Assembly: GCF_000485595.1 (NCBI RefSeq)
Contig: NW_014577314.1
Coordinates: forward strand, 295,295-319,390
Source of the DNA: Priapulus caudatus
Lineage: Eukaryota > Priapulida > Priapulimorpha > Priapulimorphida > Priapulidae
Reading direction: 5' to 3'
Length of the DNA: 24,096 nucleotides
In this document: one piece after another, positions 1-7,040 of the stretch
Layout: every line of letters starts with the position of its first letter
Numbering within the stretch: position 1 is the stretch's first letter
The notes under the pieces: generated by a model
The model's database searches: none
Seen by the model: the letters and a program-made list of their open reading frames with translations, nothing else
Told to the model about the DNA's origin: nothing
Position numbers and translations under genes: made by a program

Positions 1-123
1 GCGTCCGTCAACAGCTTGCGGCCACAAATCTAAACGGCTCGACGTCGACGGATTTCGAAAGTCGGGACAGGGGGGGTAATCCGAAAAACAAGTTGGGATG
101 TTCCGGAAGCTGGGGGCGTCAAA

Positions 124-136
124 AGGTCAAAGGTCA
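124..136 (+). promoter_or_regulatory. Perfect DR1 nuclear-receptor-like site in element X
   Basis: AGGTCAAAGGTCA is two AGGTCA half-sites separated by one base. That is the DR1 arrangement bound by HNF4, RXR and PPAR-type nuclear receptors in animals. It lies inside a transposon copy. The match is seen directly; any binding is inference. Confidence 0.35.
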
Positions 137-306
137 AGAGTTGCTATAAAGAAGGAGGTGAACATTCAGCTCCCTTAACTTAGGGATAGGCAGGAAATGC
201 AGAACTTGCCGGGGCAGAAATCTAAACGGTCGCACTAGCGTCGTGCATAGTGGTTGGTTGAGCATCATGGTAGGAAAAAGGCTCATCACTGTGCCGAAAT
301 TTGTGG

Positions 307-326
307 AGGTCACAGGTCAAAGGTCA
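307..326 (+). promoter_or_regulatory. Triple AGGTCA array, each half-site spaced by one base
   Basis: Three AGGTCA half-sites occur at 307-312, 314-319 and 321-326, giving two overlapping DR1 sites. The same position in copy 3 (12173-12193) also keeps three half-sites (DR1 plus DR2). Copy 2 (about 10540-10560) is degraded. A function in nuclear receptor binding is inference. Confidence 0.35.
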
Positions 327-615
327 ACAGGGGCACAGGGCAGCATTTTTAGACATTTTTTTTTTCTTGAGACATTTGTGGCTTTTTCTTTGAGCGGCAG
401 CGACGGGAACGTGTTTTAGCTTTCAGTTCTTGACAAGTTCAAGGCAGCCGGGTAGGAATTGTTCGCTGCGAGGAGCGGTCCGTGTTCCGACGGACGCACG
501 CTCATGCGATTCTACAAGCTGCATCTGACTATGTCAGATGAGCTAAAAAAAAGCCTGTTACGATATAATGTCACGTAAACTTTTATATTGATCACCTCAA
601 TGACTGTATTCGTAC

Positions 616-770
616 CTTCTTCACCACTAGCTGCTCAATATCCAGCTTGTCATTGACAAAGTACACCACGTTGTCATAGTAACGATCCGCGTGGAGGTTG
701 TTATGGCGACTAAACAGCTTTACCTGTTGGAAGGAGTACTGGTTGTCCTGTATAGATGTCAAGCACACAC
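616..770 (-). CDS. Internal exon of an unrecognised protein-coding gene (candidate exon 2)
   Basis: On the minus strand a 155-base open segment is bounded by an acceptor (CACAATACAG, AG at 771-772) and a donor (AAGAAG|GTACGA, intron starting at 615). It encodes two phase bases plus 51 residues beginning VCLTSIQDNQYSF and ending IEQLVVKK. The middle reads HADRYYDNVVYFVNDKLD. The composition is like a folded soluble protein, without signal peptide, membrane segment or low complexity. The phase fits exactly to the candidate first exon at 2323-2437 (one base G plus GT makes Gly). I do not recognise the family. An alternative internal donor (CAACAG|GTAAAG) would shorten the exon. A chance open frame remains possible, but the splice sites and phase agreement argue against it. 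Confidence 0.5.
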
Positions 771-1234
771 CTGTATTGTGACACAAGTCAGAAAATCATT
801 ATTACAATACTATACAGTTAACATAATAATATACTGTTTTTGAAATTAATTACCAGTGCGAGCAAGCCAAAGGGATACAGAAATATCAAGAAAGAGGGGG
901 AGAGGGAGAGAGACAGGCCGAGGGTCCGTGGCGATACGTAACCAAGAGTGAAACCTAACAGGCTTAAATGCTTACTTTCTCACTGGTCAGCAGAGCAATG
1001 TGACGAGGACAGGAAGATGAGCATGTACTTTGATTGTGTTTTTAGAATTTCATTATTGGTGTTCCAGGTTTACATAATACTGGGTTCAATTTGCAAGGTA
1101 ACCGCTAGAGGATCGTTCAAAGTTTTAAGACCTCTAAATGCTGAGGTGTTTGCTTCTGTTTATCCTGGTTTTGCAAATTTGACCAGACATTTAATCTGCT
1201 CAACAACTGGCCAATTAATGCGGTAGAGGTTGGC

Positions 1235-1313
1235 ATAGATACAATAATGTAGCCCAACACATGAGTAGAGACCGTTGCTCTACTACTTGTGCCGAGTTAC
1301 ACTGTTGTATCTA
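1235..1313. repeat. Imperfect foldback related to the 1961-2020 palindrome
   Basis: Arms at 1235-1270 and 1278-1313 are imperfect reverse complements. The outer ends (TAGATACAATAATGTA and the complementary GTTGTATCTA) match those of the foldback at 1961-2020, so the two belong to one family. No target duplication is visible here, which suggests an older insertion. It lies within the putative intron between the two minus-strand exons. Confidence 0.6.
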
Positions 1314-1659
1314 ATGATGGTCAGGGACGTAGCTATAGCTGGGAGGGGAGCTTCACTTTGAAAGAATTCAGTTTCTGATTGCTTAGCGAAGGGATACACA
1401 GGTGGGCTGATCCCGATAAGTAGCTCCACCCATGTACCCCCTTCGCTCCCACTACAGGAGCAAGCAAAAGGGCTACACGGCAGACATAGCCTGACCAGGC
1501 TGCGAGCCTGACGTCAATACACATACGAGATATGACTGCATGCCTAGCGTTACCGTCTCGCTTCTTACTACGTGGCTTCCTATGACAACGCAGTCATATA
1601 CGACGTGAAACAGTCGGAGTCTGGTCAGCCAGGTCTACCTGCGACGTAGCTCTAGTATT

Positions 1660-1879
1660 GCTCATAGGGTCTATGTCACCCAGGGTACTGCCGGAACGTA
1701 CCCTGGTCACTATTTGATATGGTTAGGGTTAGGGTTAGGGTTGCATGGGGTTAGGGTTAGGGTTAGGGAGTAGGCGTAGGCGACTCCCTAGAGTCGTTAG
1801 TGTAGGCGAGGTACGGTCCGGCACATTAGATAGTACCAGGGTACGTTCCGGCGGTAACCCGGGGGACATAGACCCTCTC
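1660..1879. mobile_element. Foldback element with an internal TTAGGG array, 12-bp target duplication
   Basis: The arms (about 1660-1713 and 1826-1879) are imperfect inverted repeats sharing CCGGAACGTACCCTGGT and AGGGTCTATGTC. The element is flanked by an exact 12-base direct repeat, AGCTCTAGTATT, at 1648-1659 and 1880-1891, as expected of a target-site duplication. Between the arms, 1721-1770 holds two runs of TTAGGG separated by TTGCATGGGG. The element at 9268-9533 is a relative in inverted orientation. Overlapping open frames of 66-72 codons here come from the array and are not genes. The superfamily is not recognised. Confidence 0.72.
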
Positions 1880-1960
1880 AGCTCTAGTATTAGTAAATCT
1901 AATATACTAGCCCTCGTCGTCACTGCCACAGCCACAGTACGTCACAGGCACTGCCCGACC

Positions 1961-2020
1961 TAGATACAATAATGTAACCCAACCCCCTACTCTTGTTGGA
2001 TTACATCATTATTGTATCTA
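1961..2020. mobile_element. 60-bp palindromic mini-element with 9-bp target duplication
   Basis: The arms TAGATACAATAATGTAACCC and its near reverse complement at 1995-2020 enclose a loop of about 11 bases. Exact 9-base direct repeats, TGCCCGACC, flank it (1952-1960 and 2021-2029). A 9-bp duplication is typical of Mutator-like elements, but the element is too short to classify. It is related to the older copy at 1235-1313. Confidence 0.75.
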
Positions 2021-2098
2021 TGCCCGACCGGCCTCTGCGACTGTATGATCTACAGCGTATCTGAAATGGACTGTCAAGACTCAAGTGACAAGTGTAAG

Positions 2099-2179
2099 GG
2101 CCAAATCCTAGTTTAGCACCCCGGATTAGTTTAGCATATATGTTAACTATATATACCGGGGTCCCAAACTAGGATTGAG
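2099..2179. mobile_element. 81-bp foldback with 9-10-bp target duplication
   Basis: Inverted arms (AATCCTAGTTT...CACCCCGG at about 2104-2123 and CCGGGGTCCC...ACTAGGATT at 2157-2177) surround an AT-rich loop. Direct repeats CAAGTGTAAG at 2089-2098 and 2180-2189 flank it. Its arms differ from those of the neighbouring foldbacks, so it is a separate family sharing a similar duplication length. Confidence 0.68.
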
Positions 2180-2322
2180 CAAGTGTAAGCACGTGTTTGT
2201 ATTTAGGAACTACTGTAACTGTACGAGTCGGAATGGTACGAACGGTAACAAGCAAGACACTAGACAGCAGTCAGTGCCACTTTGTGTGGCTATGTTTACC
2301 GGCCTAGGCTGGCCGTACATAC

Positions 2323-2437
2323 CATCAGGATTTTCAATGTTATACACCGGCAGCTGATCCAGTGAGAGCTTATATCCATCAAAATGTGGATCGAGCAGAG
2401 AGCGATTAAGTTTCAACTCCACAATTTGGCTTTCCAT
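2323..2437 (-). CDS. Candidate first coding exon of an unrecognised gene
   Basis: On the minus strand an ATG at 2437-2435 in good context (ACAATGG) opens a 38-codon segment starting MESQIVELKLNRSLLDPHF and ending VYNIENPD. It ends with one extra G at a strong donor (GATG|GTATGT, intron from 2322). An in-frame stop lies upstream, so the ATG is a credible start. The end phase matches the exon at 616-770, and the spliced join reads ...ENPD-G-VCLT.... The joined peptide is about 90 residues with no signal peptide or membrane segment; the gene would continue below position 616. I cannot assign a family. A longer unspliced frame runs to 2210 but passes the donor and looks fortuitous. Confidence 0.45.
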
Positions 2438-2498
2438 TGTCCACGGTACGGTTACGGTTGTAACTTGTATATTCGCGAAAGCGTGAAAAAGTCAGTCG

Positions 2499-2508
2499 CA
2501 TATATAAA
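2499..2508 (-). promoter_or_regulatory. Possible TATA box for the minus-strand gene
   Basis: TTTATATATG on the minus strand lies about 62-71 bases upstream of the candidate ATG at 2437. That leaves room for a start site about 30 bases downstream and a short 5' leader. AT-rich motifs are common in this window, so support is weak. Confidence 0.2.
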
Positions 2509-2559
2509 TTCCAAAAGGGGGCAGCACCGTGTCAGGTAGAAAACTCGGCTAGGCAGACC

Positions 2560-2618
2560 CACAGAAATAGAATAGAAGATTCTATTCTATTCTATTCTGA
2601 TTCTATTCTATTTCTGTG
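2560..2618. repeat. Palindromic module 1, 59 bp, flanked by GGCAGACC
   Basis: The left arm CACAGAAATAGAATAG is matched by its reverse complement ending at 2618, and the centre is a TATTC-type short repeat. It lies exactly between two copies of GGCAGACC (2552-2559 and 2619-2626). The second copy is also the left target duplication of the large element that starts at 2627. Confidence 0.75.
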
Positions 2619-2778
2619 GGCAGACCCTGAGAACAATATATATACCAAAGATCGTAGAGTGCCCAAGATAAACCACTCATGCGAAATCACGTGCAGAGAT
2701 CACCGTTGACTATCGGCTCATAGATTGCGCCGCCACAACAAACAAGAGAGCAATTTTCATCTCTGTGATGAGGGGTTG

Positions 2779-3207
2779 GAAATGTCTATATTCAGGCCGG
2801 TACCGGGGCGAGATTACGGTACGCATATATTTGCTAATATATTGACTTTATCGTCCGTCAATAAACTCAATATTCACAGAGAGTATACTAAGCACATGTG
2901 TCTATAGGTATCTAGAATTTGTAAGAAATTTAATCATCTGCTAATTCACTCCGCGCGCATATATTTGCCCCTATATTGACTAATCCGTGTCGTCAATAAC
3001 TCAATATTCACAGAGATATAGGAATTCAAGCCGGTACGGCGAGATCATTTGCATAATATATTCTAGATACCTATAGACACATGTCTTAGCTATACTCTTC
3101 TGTGAATATTGAAGTTTATTTGACGCGCGATTAAGTCAATATATTAGCACATATATTGCGTACCGTAATCTCCGTATTCCGGCCTGAATATAGGACATCC
3201 CTAGATG
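2779..3207. repeat. Large internal palindrome with a third copy in the loop
   Basis: About 143 bases at 2779-2921 are inverted at 3057-3207 with my rough estimate of 85-90% identity. Shared blocks include GATTACGGTACGCA, GCTAATATATTGACTT and ATGTGTCTATAGGTATCTAG. The spacer 2922-3056 repeats parts of the same sequence in left-arm orientation (GCATATATTTGC, CTCAATATTCACAGAG, AAGCCGGTAC). This is either a nested foldback or a duplicated internal region of the 1.46-kb element. Confidence 0.72.
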
Positions 3208-4020
3208 GGGTTGGGAGCGCCACGTCGCATTTTAGAAAGCCAAAACACAGCTCCGATCGTCTGTTTGATACATAGAAATTAATATGAGATACATTGGTTA
3301 ATACAGTATATATATATATATATATTATTAATATAATGTAATAGATAATATTTTTATGCCAATAGCTGTATCAAATCTCTCATTCAAGTGTACAAAAATC
3401 TAACAATGATTCATAATCGGATGTTACTATGTAGTATATGTACACAGTGCAGTGGTGTAGTGTCGGACAGTGGTACAGTGCACAGGCACTTCATTGGACC
3501 GTCTCAAACAAATAATGGTAATTAAACACTAAATGTATCTACTATCAAAGTATTAATGTTTCTCTACTCTATTTCGCCTATTATTGTCGATAACTTGCTG
3601 TAAATGCCGTTTAAATGCTCATCTGCAACACACAAGTAGTGAAGTACACCGCACGTACGCCCTGTGCACAAAAAACACTGCCACTGGTACTATATGTATC
3701 AACAAAGATTGCACAACTCTTTAACGATGGATTTCGACAAAAAAGAAGGTTTTCTCACCTTTCTGTATTCTTGGGGAACCTGAAGAAAGACAGGTCGGGC
3801 TTATACTGACAATTCGAGCAATTTACAGCAGAACAGTAAGCTGAGCTGACAGCACACAGCAGACAGTTGCACAGTAGCAGATACAGCAGCATCCGGGAAC
3901 TTCGTGTGAACTTGCTTCCTAAAATGGCGGTTGTGGCGACCCATGACCTACTACGCTATGATTGGAGAGTGGTTTATCTTGTGCCTACGGCACTCTACGA
4001 TCTTTGATATATACATTGTA

Positions 4021-4062
4021 TCAGGAGTAAGATAATATAGATCTATATTATCTTACTCCTGA
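4021..4062. mobile_element. TCAGGAG micro-palindrome copy 1 (42 bp, perfect), 5-bp TSD
   Basis: A perfect palindrome begins TCAGGAGTAAGATAA and ends TTATCTTACTCCTGA with no loop. TTGTA flanks it at 4016-4020 and 4063-4067. It interrupts the right TIR of the 1.46-kb element, so it was inserted after that element formed. Confidence 0.8.
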
Positions 4063-4094
4063 TTGTATCGTATATATTGTTCTCAGGGCAGACC

Positions 4095-4120
4095 CAAAGA
4101 TCGGAGGCACCGGATCTTTG
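4095..4120. repeat. Palindromic module 2, 26 bp, flanked by GGCAGACC
   Basis: CAAAGATC and its mirror GATCTTTG enclose a GC-rich centre (GGAGGCACCG). The module lies exactly between GGCAGACC copies at 4087-4094 and 4121-4128. It makes the third palindrome in the chain that starts at 2552. Confidence 0.72.
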
Positions 4121-4176
4121 GGCAGACCTCAGTCGATTCCGTACGCGCATTTAGTGAATAGAGCTATGTAACGTTA

Positions 4177-4189
4177 CCAGGACTCCTGA
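4177..4189. mobile_element. Minimal TCAGGAG-family copy (13 bp) with 5-bp TSD
   Basis: CCAGGACTCCTGA has the two family ends almost fused, with no stem between them. CGTTA flanks it exactly at 4172-4176 and 4190-4194. Taken alone this could be chance. It is credible because the same ends and duplication length occur in three neighbouring copies. Confidence 0.55.
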
Positions 4190-4199
4190 CGTTACTATG

Positions 4200-5034
4200 T
4201 AGTAATGTAATGTACGAACATCAGTGTTTTATGTATATATTATAGACACATGTTTTCGTACATATAGTCCTCTGAGTGTTGTATGTTGTGAAATCACAAA
4301 TAATAATTGCCGAAATAAAAACGCACACCAGTATTCATTTACGAGGTAGTACAATACACAGGTATAGTACACTAGAAATTTATCTGGTTATACTTATTGG
4401 TATTCCGCGTATTGGTTATTTGAAGGTGTGTGTCAAGTTGTGATCATATCCATGCACGCTGTGGTTGACATTGCTTTGTTAGTGCGCCTGGGGTTTGCAT
4501 ACTCTAGCATATGGCTATATTCATTGATCGCTTCTACCTTTGTCAGTTTCAATGTGTTCCAGCAGTGATTTCACGTAATCAAATGCACATTTTACTATCC
4601 CGGGATCATCGTATTTCCAATATTCAATTGATTCCCTCTTATTAGTAATTGGTCCACTTTAGGTGCCGTGGTTCATATTGGTTTTCTTGTTGTATTGCCC
4701 CCGTATTGCCCTTCATCGCGCAAATCACGCTGGTCACGTATACGTATCTTGCGTTTCAGCACAAAAAAAGTCCCCTAGCTGGCGTTAATTCTGGCATTGG
4801 GGTTTCAGTTCATCATCAATTTCGTTGATTTTTAACGTTGTTTTACTTAATTACATGCATTAATTCCTATGGTATCTTTATTTTTTTTTGTTTAGAATAG
4901 CTTCCGTTTCAATCTTTTTTCCATTAAATTTTTGTTAATAAGCCAATTAATATAAACCGTTTTAACTCGCATTTTCCCATTTTCTGCACTTCAATTTTTT
5001 CATGCTTTTCATATATATTTTATATGACTATATA

Positions 5035-5037
<3 letters not shown>
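4200..5037. other. AT-rich stretch without recognisable gene
   Basis: No exon-like frame with splice sites and no repeat with clear ends were found here. It contains poly-T runs (about 4877-4890) and becomes AT-dinucleotide rich towards 5037. Confidence 0.5.

Positions 5038-5065
<28 letters not shown>
5038..5065. repeat. (AT)n microsatellite
   Basis: An uninterrupted AT dinucleotide run directly precedes TCAGGAG copy 2. A similar run precedes copy 4 at about 20478-20504. Confidence 0.95.
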
Positions 5066-5067
<2 letters not shown>

Positions 5068-5068
5068 C

Positions 5069-5112
5069 TCAGGAGCTAATAATGACAAATTTGTCATTAT
5101 TATAGCTCCTGA
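5069..5112. mobile_element. TCAGGAG micro-palindrome copy 2 (44 bp), 5-bp TSD
   Basis: It begins TCAGGAGCTAATAATGACAA and ends with the near-complement closing AGCTCCTGA. TATAC flanks it at 5064-5068 and 5113-5117. The inner stem (TAATAATGACAA) is related to copy 4 but not to copies 1 and 3. Confidence 0.75.
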
Positions 5113-5240
5113 TATACTATATATATACTGTATAAACACTCATATAATCACTCGTATAATCTCATCAATATGATTTGTTTAGCATCCATATTTTATAGCA
5201 AATTTGAGCAAATATTTGATTATGTATCATAGGATCATGG

Positions 5241-5366
5241 AATAATCATAATCATAATCATAATCATAATCATAATCATAATCATAATCATCACCATAAT
5301 CATAATCATAATCATATAATCATAATCATAATAATCATAATCATGATAATCATAATCATAATCATT
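5241..5366. repeat. (AATCAT)n microsatellite
   Basis: Near-perfect tandem ATAATC/AATCAT units occur with a few interruptions (ACCATAATC, AATAATC, ATGATAATC). Confidence 0.95.
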
Positions 5367-5460
5367 ATGGATTATAGTTGGATCATGTATGCAGGCTCAT
5401 GCAGTTATTAAGACAATACTTATATATAGTTATTACGTTTTGTTATGCGTATGTATATTA

Positions 5461-5486
5461 TCAGGAGTCTATCAATAGACTCCTGA
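5461..5486. mobile_element. TCAGGAG micro-palindrome copy 3 (26 bp), 5-bp TSD
   Basis: TCAGGAGTCTAT and ATAGACTCCTGA form a perfect 12-bp stem with a 2-base centre. TATTA flanks it at 5456-5460 and 5487-5491. Confidence 0.75.
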
Positions 5487-5814
5487 TATTATTCGTTTTA
5501 CCTCAGGATACCTCAGGATATATTTCCGAACTCAGGCCTAGGCCTCTGTATTTCGATCGGCTCCTGCTTTCTACGTGCTCCCGGTGGAGAAGCGCGGTAG
5601 TCGTAGTGAAGACTCTCATTCTGCCACTGACGATCCAGTCGAGCCTCGAATGTTTTTAGGTTAGGTGAGCACACTGTGTTGTCGCTTAAGCTATTCCATG
5701 GTTGTACTATATGCGGTTGCTAAATGAGTATTTCCCTATGTCTCTGTTTGGTCTATGCATACATATAGTTTATATGTGTGGCCTCTTGTGCTACTGACTC
5801 CCGGGTACTGACTC

Positions 5815-6137
5815 TACGTTGACTACGTTGTAGGTCTAGTGAGACATGCATCTGGGTCATAGCTGTTGAACATCTTGTAGGTTTCTATCATATATCGCCG
5901 CGGAGACGTCTATAAGCTAGGGTCGGGAGGCGCAACCTTTTTATAGTCTCTCCTCGTAAGGTAGATTTTTAATAGCTGGTACTAATTTAGTTGCCCTCCG
6001 CTGTACATTTTCTAATGCAGAAATCAGTTCGATCTTATGAGGTCTCCAGACGGCATTCCCGTACTCTAGATGTGGTCGAACAAAGGCCTTATATAAGAGG
6101 CCTAATACAAAGTTCTCCTCATCAATGTAGCTAAATT
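5815..6137 (-). pseudogene. CR1/L2-like reverse transcriptase tail, outer copy (C-terminal part)
   Basis: Minus-strand translation gives FSYIDEENF, LLYKAFVRPHLEYGNAVW and KIELISALENVQRRATKLV, then PYEERL. After a frame change comes RLRLPTLAYRRLRGD, then a weaker MFNSYDPDA. This is the thumb and C-terminal tail typical of CR1/L2/Jockey-type non-LTR retrotransposon polymerases (LYKALVRPHLEY... and RRLRGDMIE...). It is broken by frameshifts and stops. It continues the protein left at 6931-7040, with the inner copy between them. Confidence 0.85.
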
Positions 6138-6930
6138 TACATAGATTTACATAGATTTTCTTCTGACTCTAGGTCTCCTCAGAGAACCTCTACTGTCAGG
6201 TCTCGACAATTTTCCATGTCACGATTTTCCTGATGTTCAATCTCGTTCTGGTTTTGTAGATTTTGTATGCATGTCCCCGTGTTACCGATTCACCTGCTGT
6301 TGTAATGAAGTCCGACACTAAGTTCAGGATCATATTTACCGGTCAGTATTTTATACATCTCAATCATGTCACCCCTCACTCGCCTATGGGCTAGAGTTGG
6401 GAGCCTGAGTTGCCGGAGACGATCATCATAGGAGAAATCTGCCATACCAGGGATCTGCTTGCATGCATGGTTGCACGCCTCGATCTGAACATTTTCGATT
6501 GCTTCTATGTGTTTCACTAGATGGGGAGCCCATATCTGATTTGCGTACTCCAGGTGAGGGCGTACAAGACCAGTGTATATATAATTTAAAAGTTTTCACA
6601 TCCATGTATTCCATAGTGCGCCTAATCAGCCCCATGATCGAGTTAGCTTTGTTAACTTTTTCAGTAATATGTTTATCAAAAGCTATAGTTTGTTGTCAAT
6701 GGTGACACCAATATCTTTTTCTTCTTCAGAGTACTTCAAGTTTGTTCCGTCCTCCTTGAGCTTGTAGTTAAATTTGTCTAGTCTACTTTTCCCTATTCGC
6801 ATGACTAGCTTGCACTTGTCGGGGTGGAAACACAGCATCCAACAGTCCGTCCATTTCTGCATTTTGTACAAGTCATCTTGCAAAAGCTCACAATCCCCGA
6901 CTTCCCGGATAGCCCTTGATAAATGTTCTT
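6138..6930 (-). pseudogene. CR1/L2-like reverse transcriptase tail, inserted inner copy
   Basis: Read on the minus strand from about 6920, the pieces in order are: SRAIREVGDCELLQDDLYKM, MLCFHPDKCKL, NLKYSEEEKDIGVTIDNKL, ITEKVNKANSIMGLIRRTM, GLVRPHLEYANQIWAPHL, KHIEAIENVQIEA, then LPTLAHRRVRGDMIEMYKIL and YKIYKTRTRLNIRK. HPDKCK and VRPHLEY are hallmark motifs of this non-LTR family. At least two frameshifts (about 6570 and 6690) and later stops show it is dead. A doubled TCTATGTAAA unit at its 3' side (about 6139-6160) resembles the short tandem tails of CR1/L2 elements. Confidence 0.88.
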
Positions 6931-7040
6931 AATTCTGATAAGGCCCATCATGCTATTTCCTTTGTTCACCTTTTCATGGATATGATTGTCGAAATCAATT
7001 GGTTGGTGCTCACGGTAATTCCAAGGTCTGTTTCATGCTC
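6931..7040 (-). pseudogene. CR1/L2-like reverse transcriptase, outer copy (upstream part)
   Basis: The minus strand reads ETDLGITV, then with one frame change FDNHIHEKVNKGNSMMGLIR, which parallels KDIGVTIDNKL...EKVNKANSIMGLIR of the inner copy. It stops where the protein would continue into FSYIDEENF, now at 6137. The two fragments therefore look like one copy split by the inner one. Confidence 0.75.

Larger units (their letters stand above)
1..548. mobile_element. Element X copy 1: right part with terminal hairpin (left end outside window)
   Basis: The sequence from base 2 (GTCCGTC, then CACAAATCTAAACGGCTCGAC) is closely similar to 11898-11935 and to 10175-10260, so this is one of three diverged copies of the same repeat. 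Shared blocks include GGCAGGAAATGCAGAA (about 188-205 and 10420-10435) and TCATGGTAGGAAA (about 265-277 and 12130-12142). The right end at about 480-545 is the reverse complement of the left ends of copies 2 and 3. It contains the 19-base hairpin CATCTGACTATGTCAGATG (522-540) followed inward by AGCTTGTAGAATCGCATGAG on the opposite strand. This copy therefore has its right TIR and lacks about 55 bases of the left one. No coding potential was found. The superfamily is unknown. Confidence 0.7.
2627..4086. mobile_element. 1.46-kb TIR element with 8-bp target duplication GGCAGACC
   Basis: The left end starts CTGAGAACAATATATA and the right end finishes TATATATTGTTCTCAG, an inverted match. The inverted repeat continues inward: AAGATCGTAGAGTGCC and GATAAACCACTC at about 2648-2682 are mirrored at about 3967-4004. 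GGCAGACC abuts both ends (2619-2626 and 4087-4094), giving an 8-bp duplication as in hAT-type elements. The right TIR is interrupted by a 42-bp palindrome (4021-4062). No transposase frame is visible, so it is non-autonomous. A large internal palindrome occupies 2779-3207. Confidence 0.72.

Noticed and set aside
1721-1770. TTAGGG runs as a true telomere or chromosome-fusion scar
   Set aside because: The runs are short, lie in the loop of an inverted-repeat element with target duplications, and recur in two other foldbacks in both orientations.
5241-5366. Regular spacing of repeats as a CRISPR-like array
   Set aside because: It is a simple AATCAT microsatellite without spacers, in a eukaryotic context.
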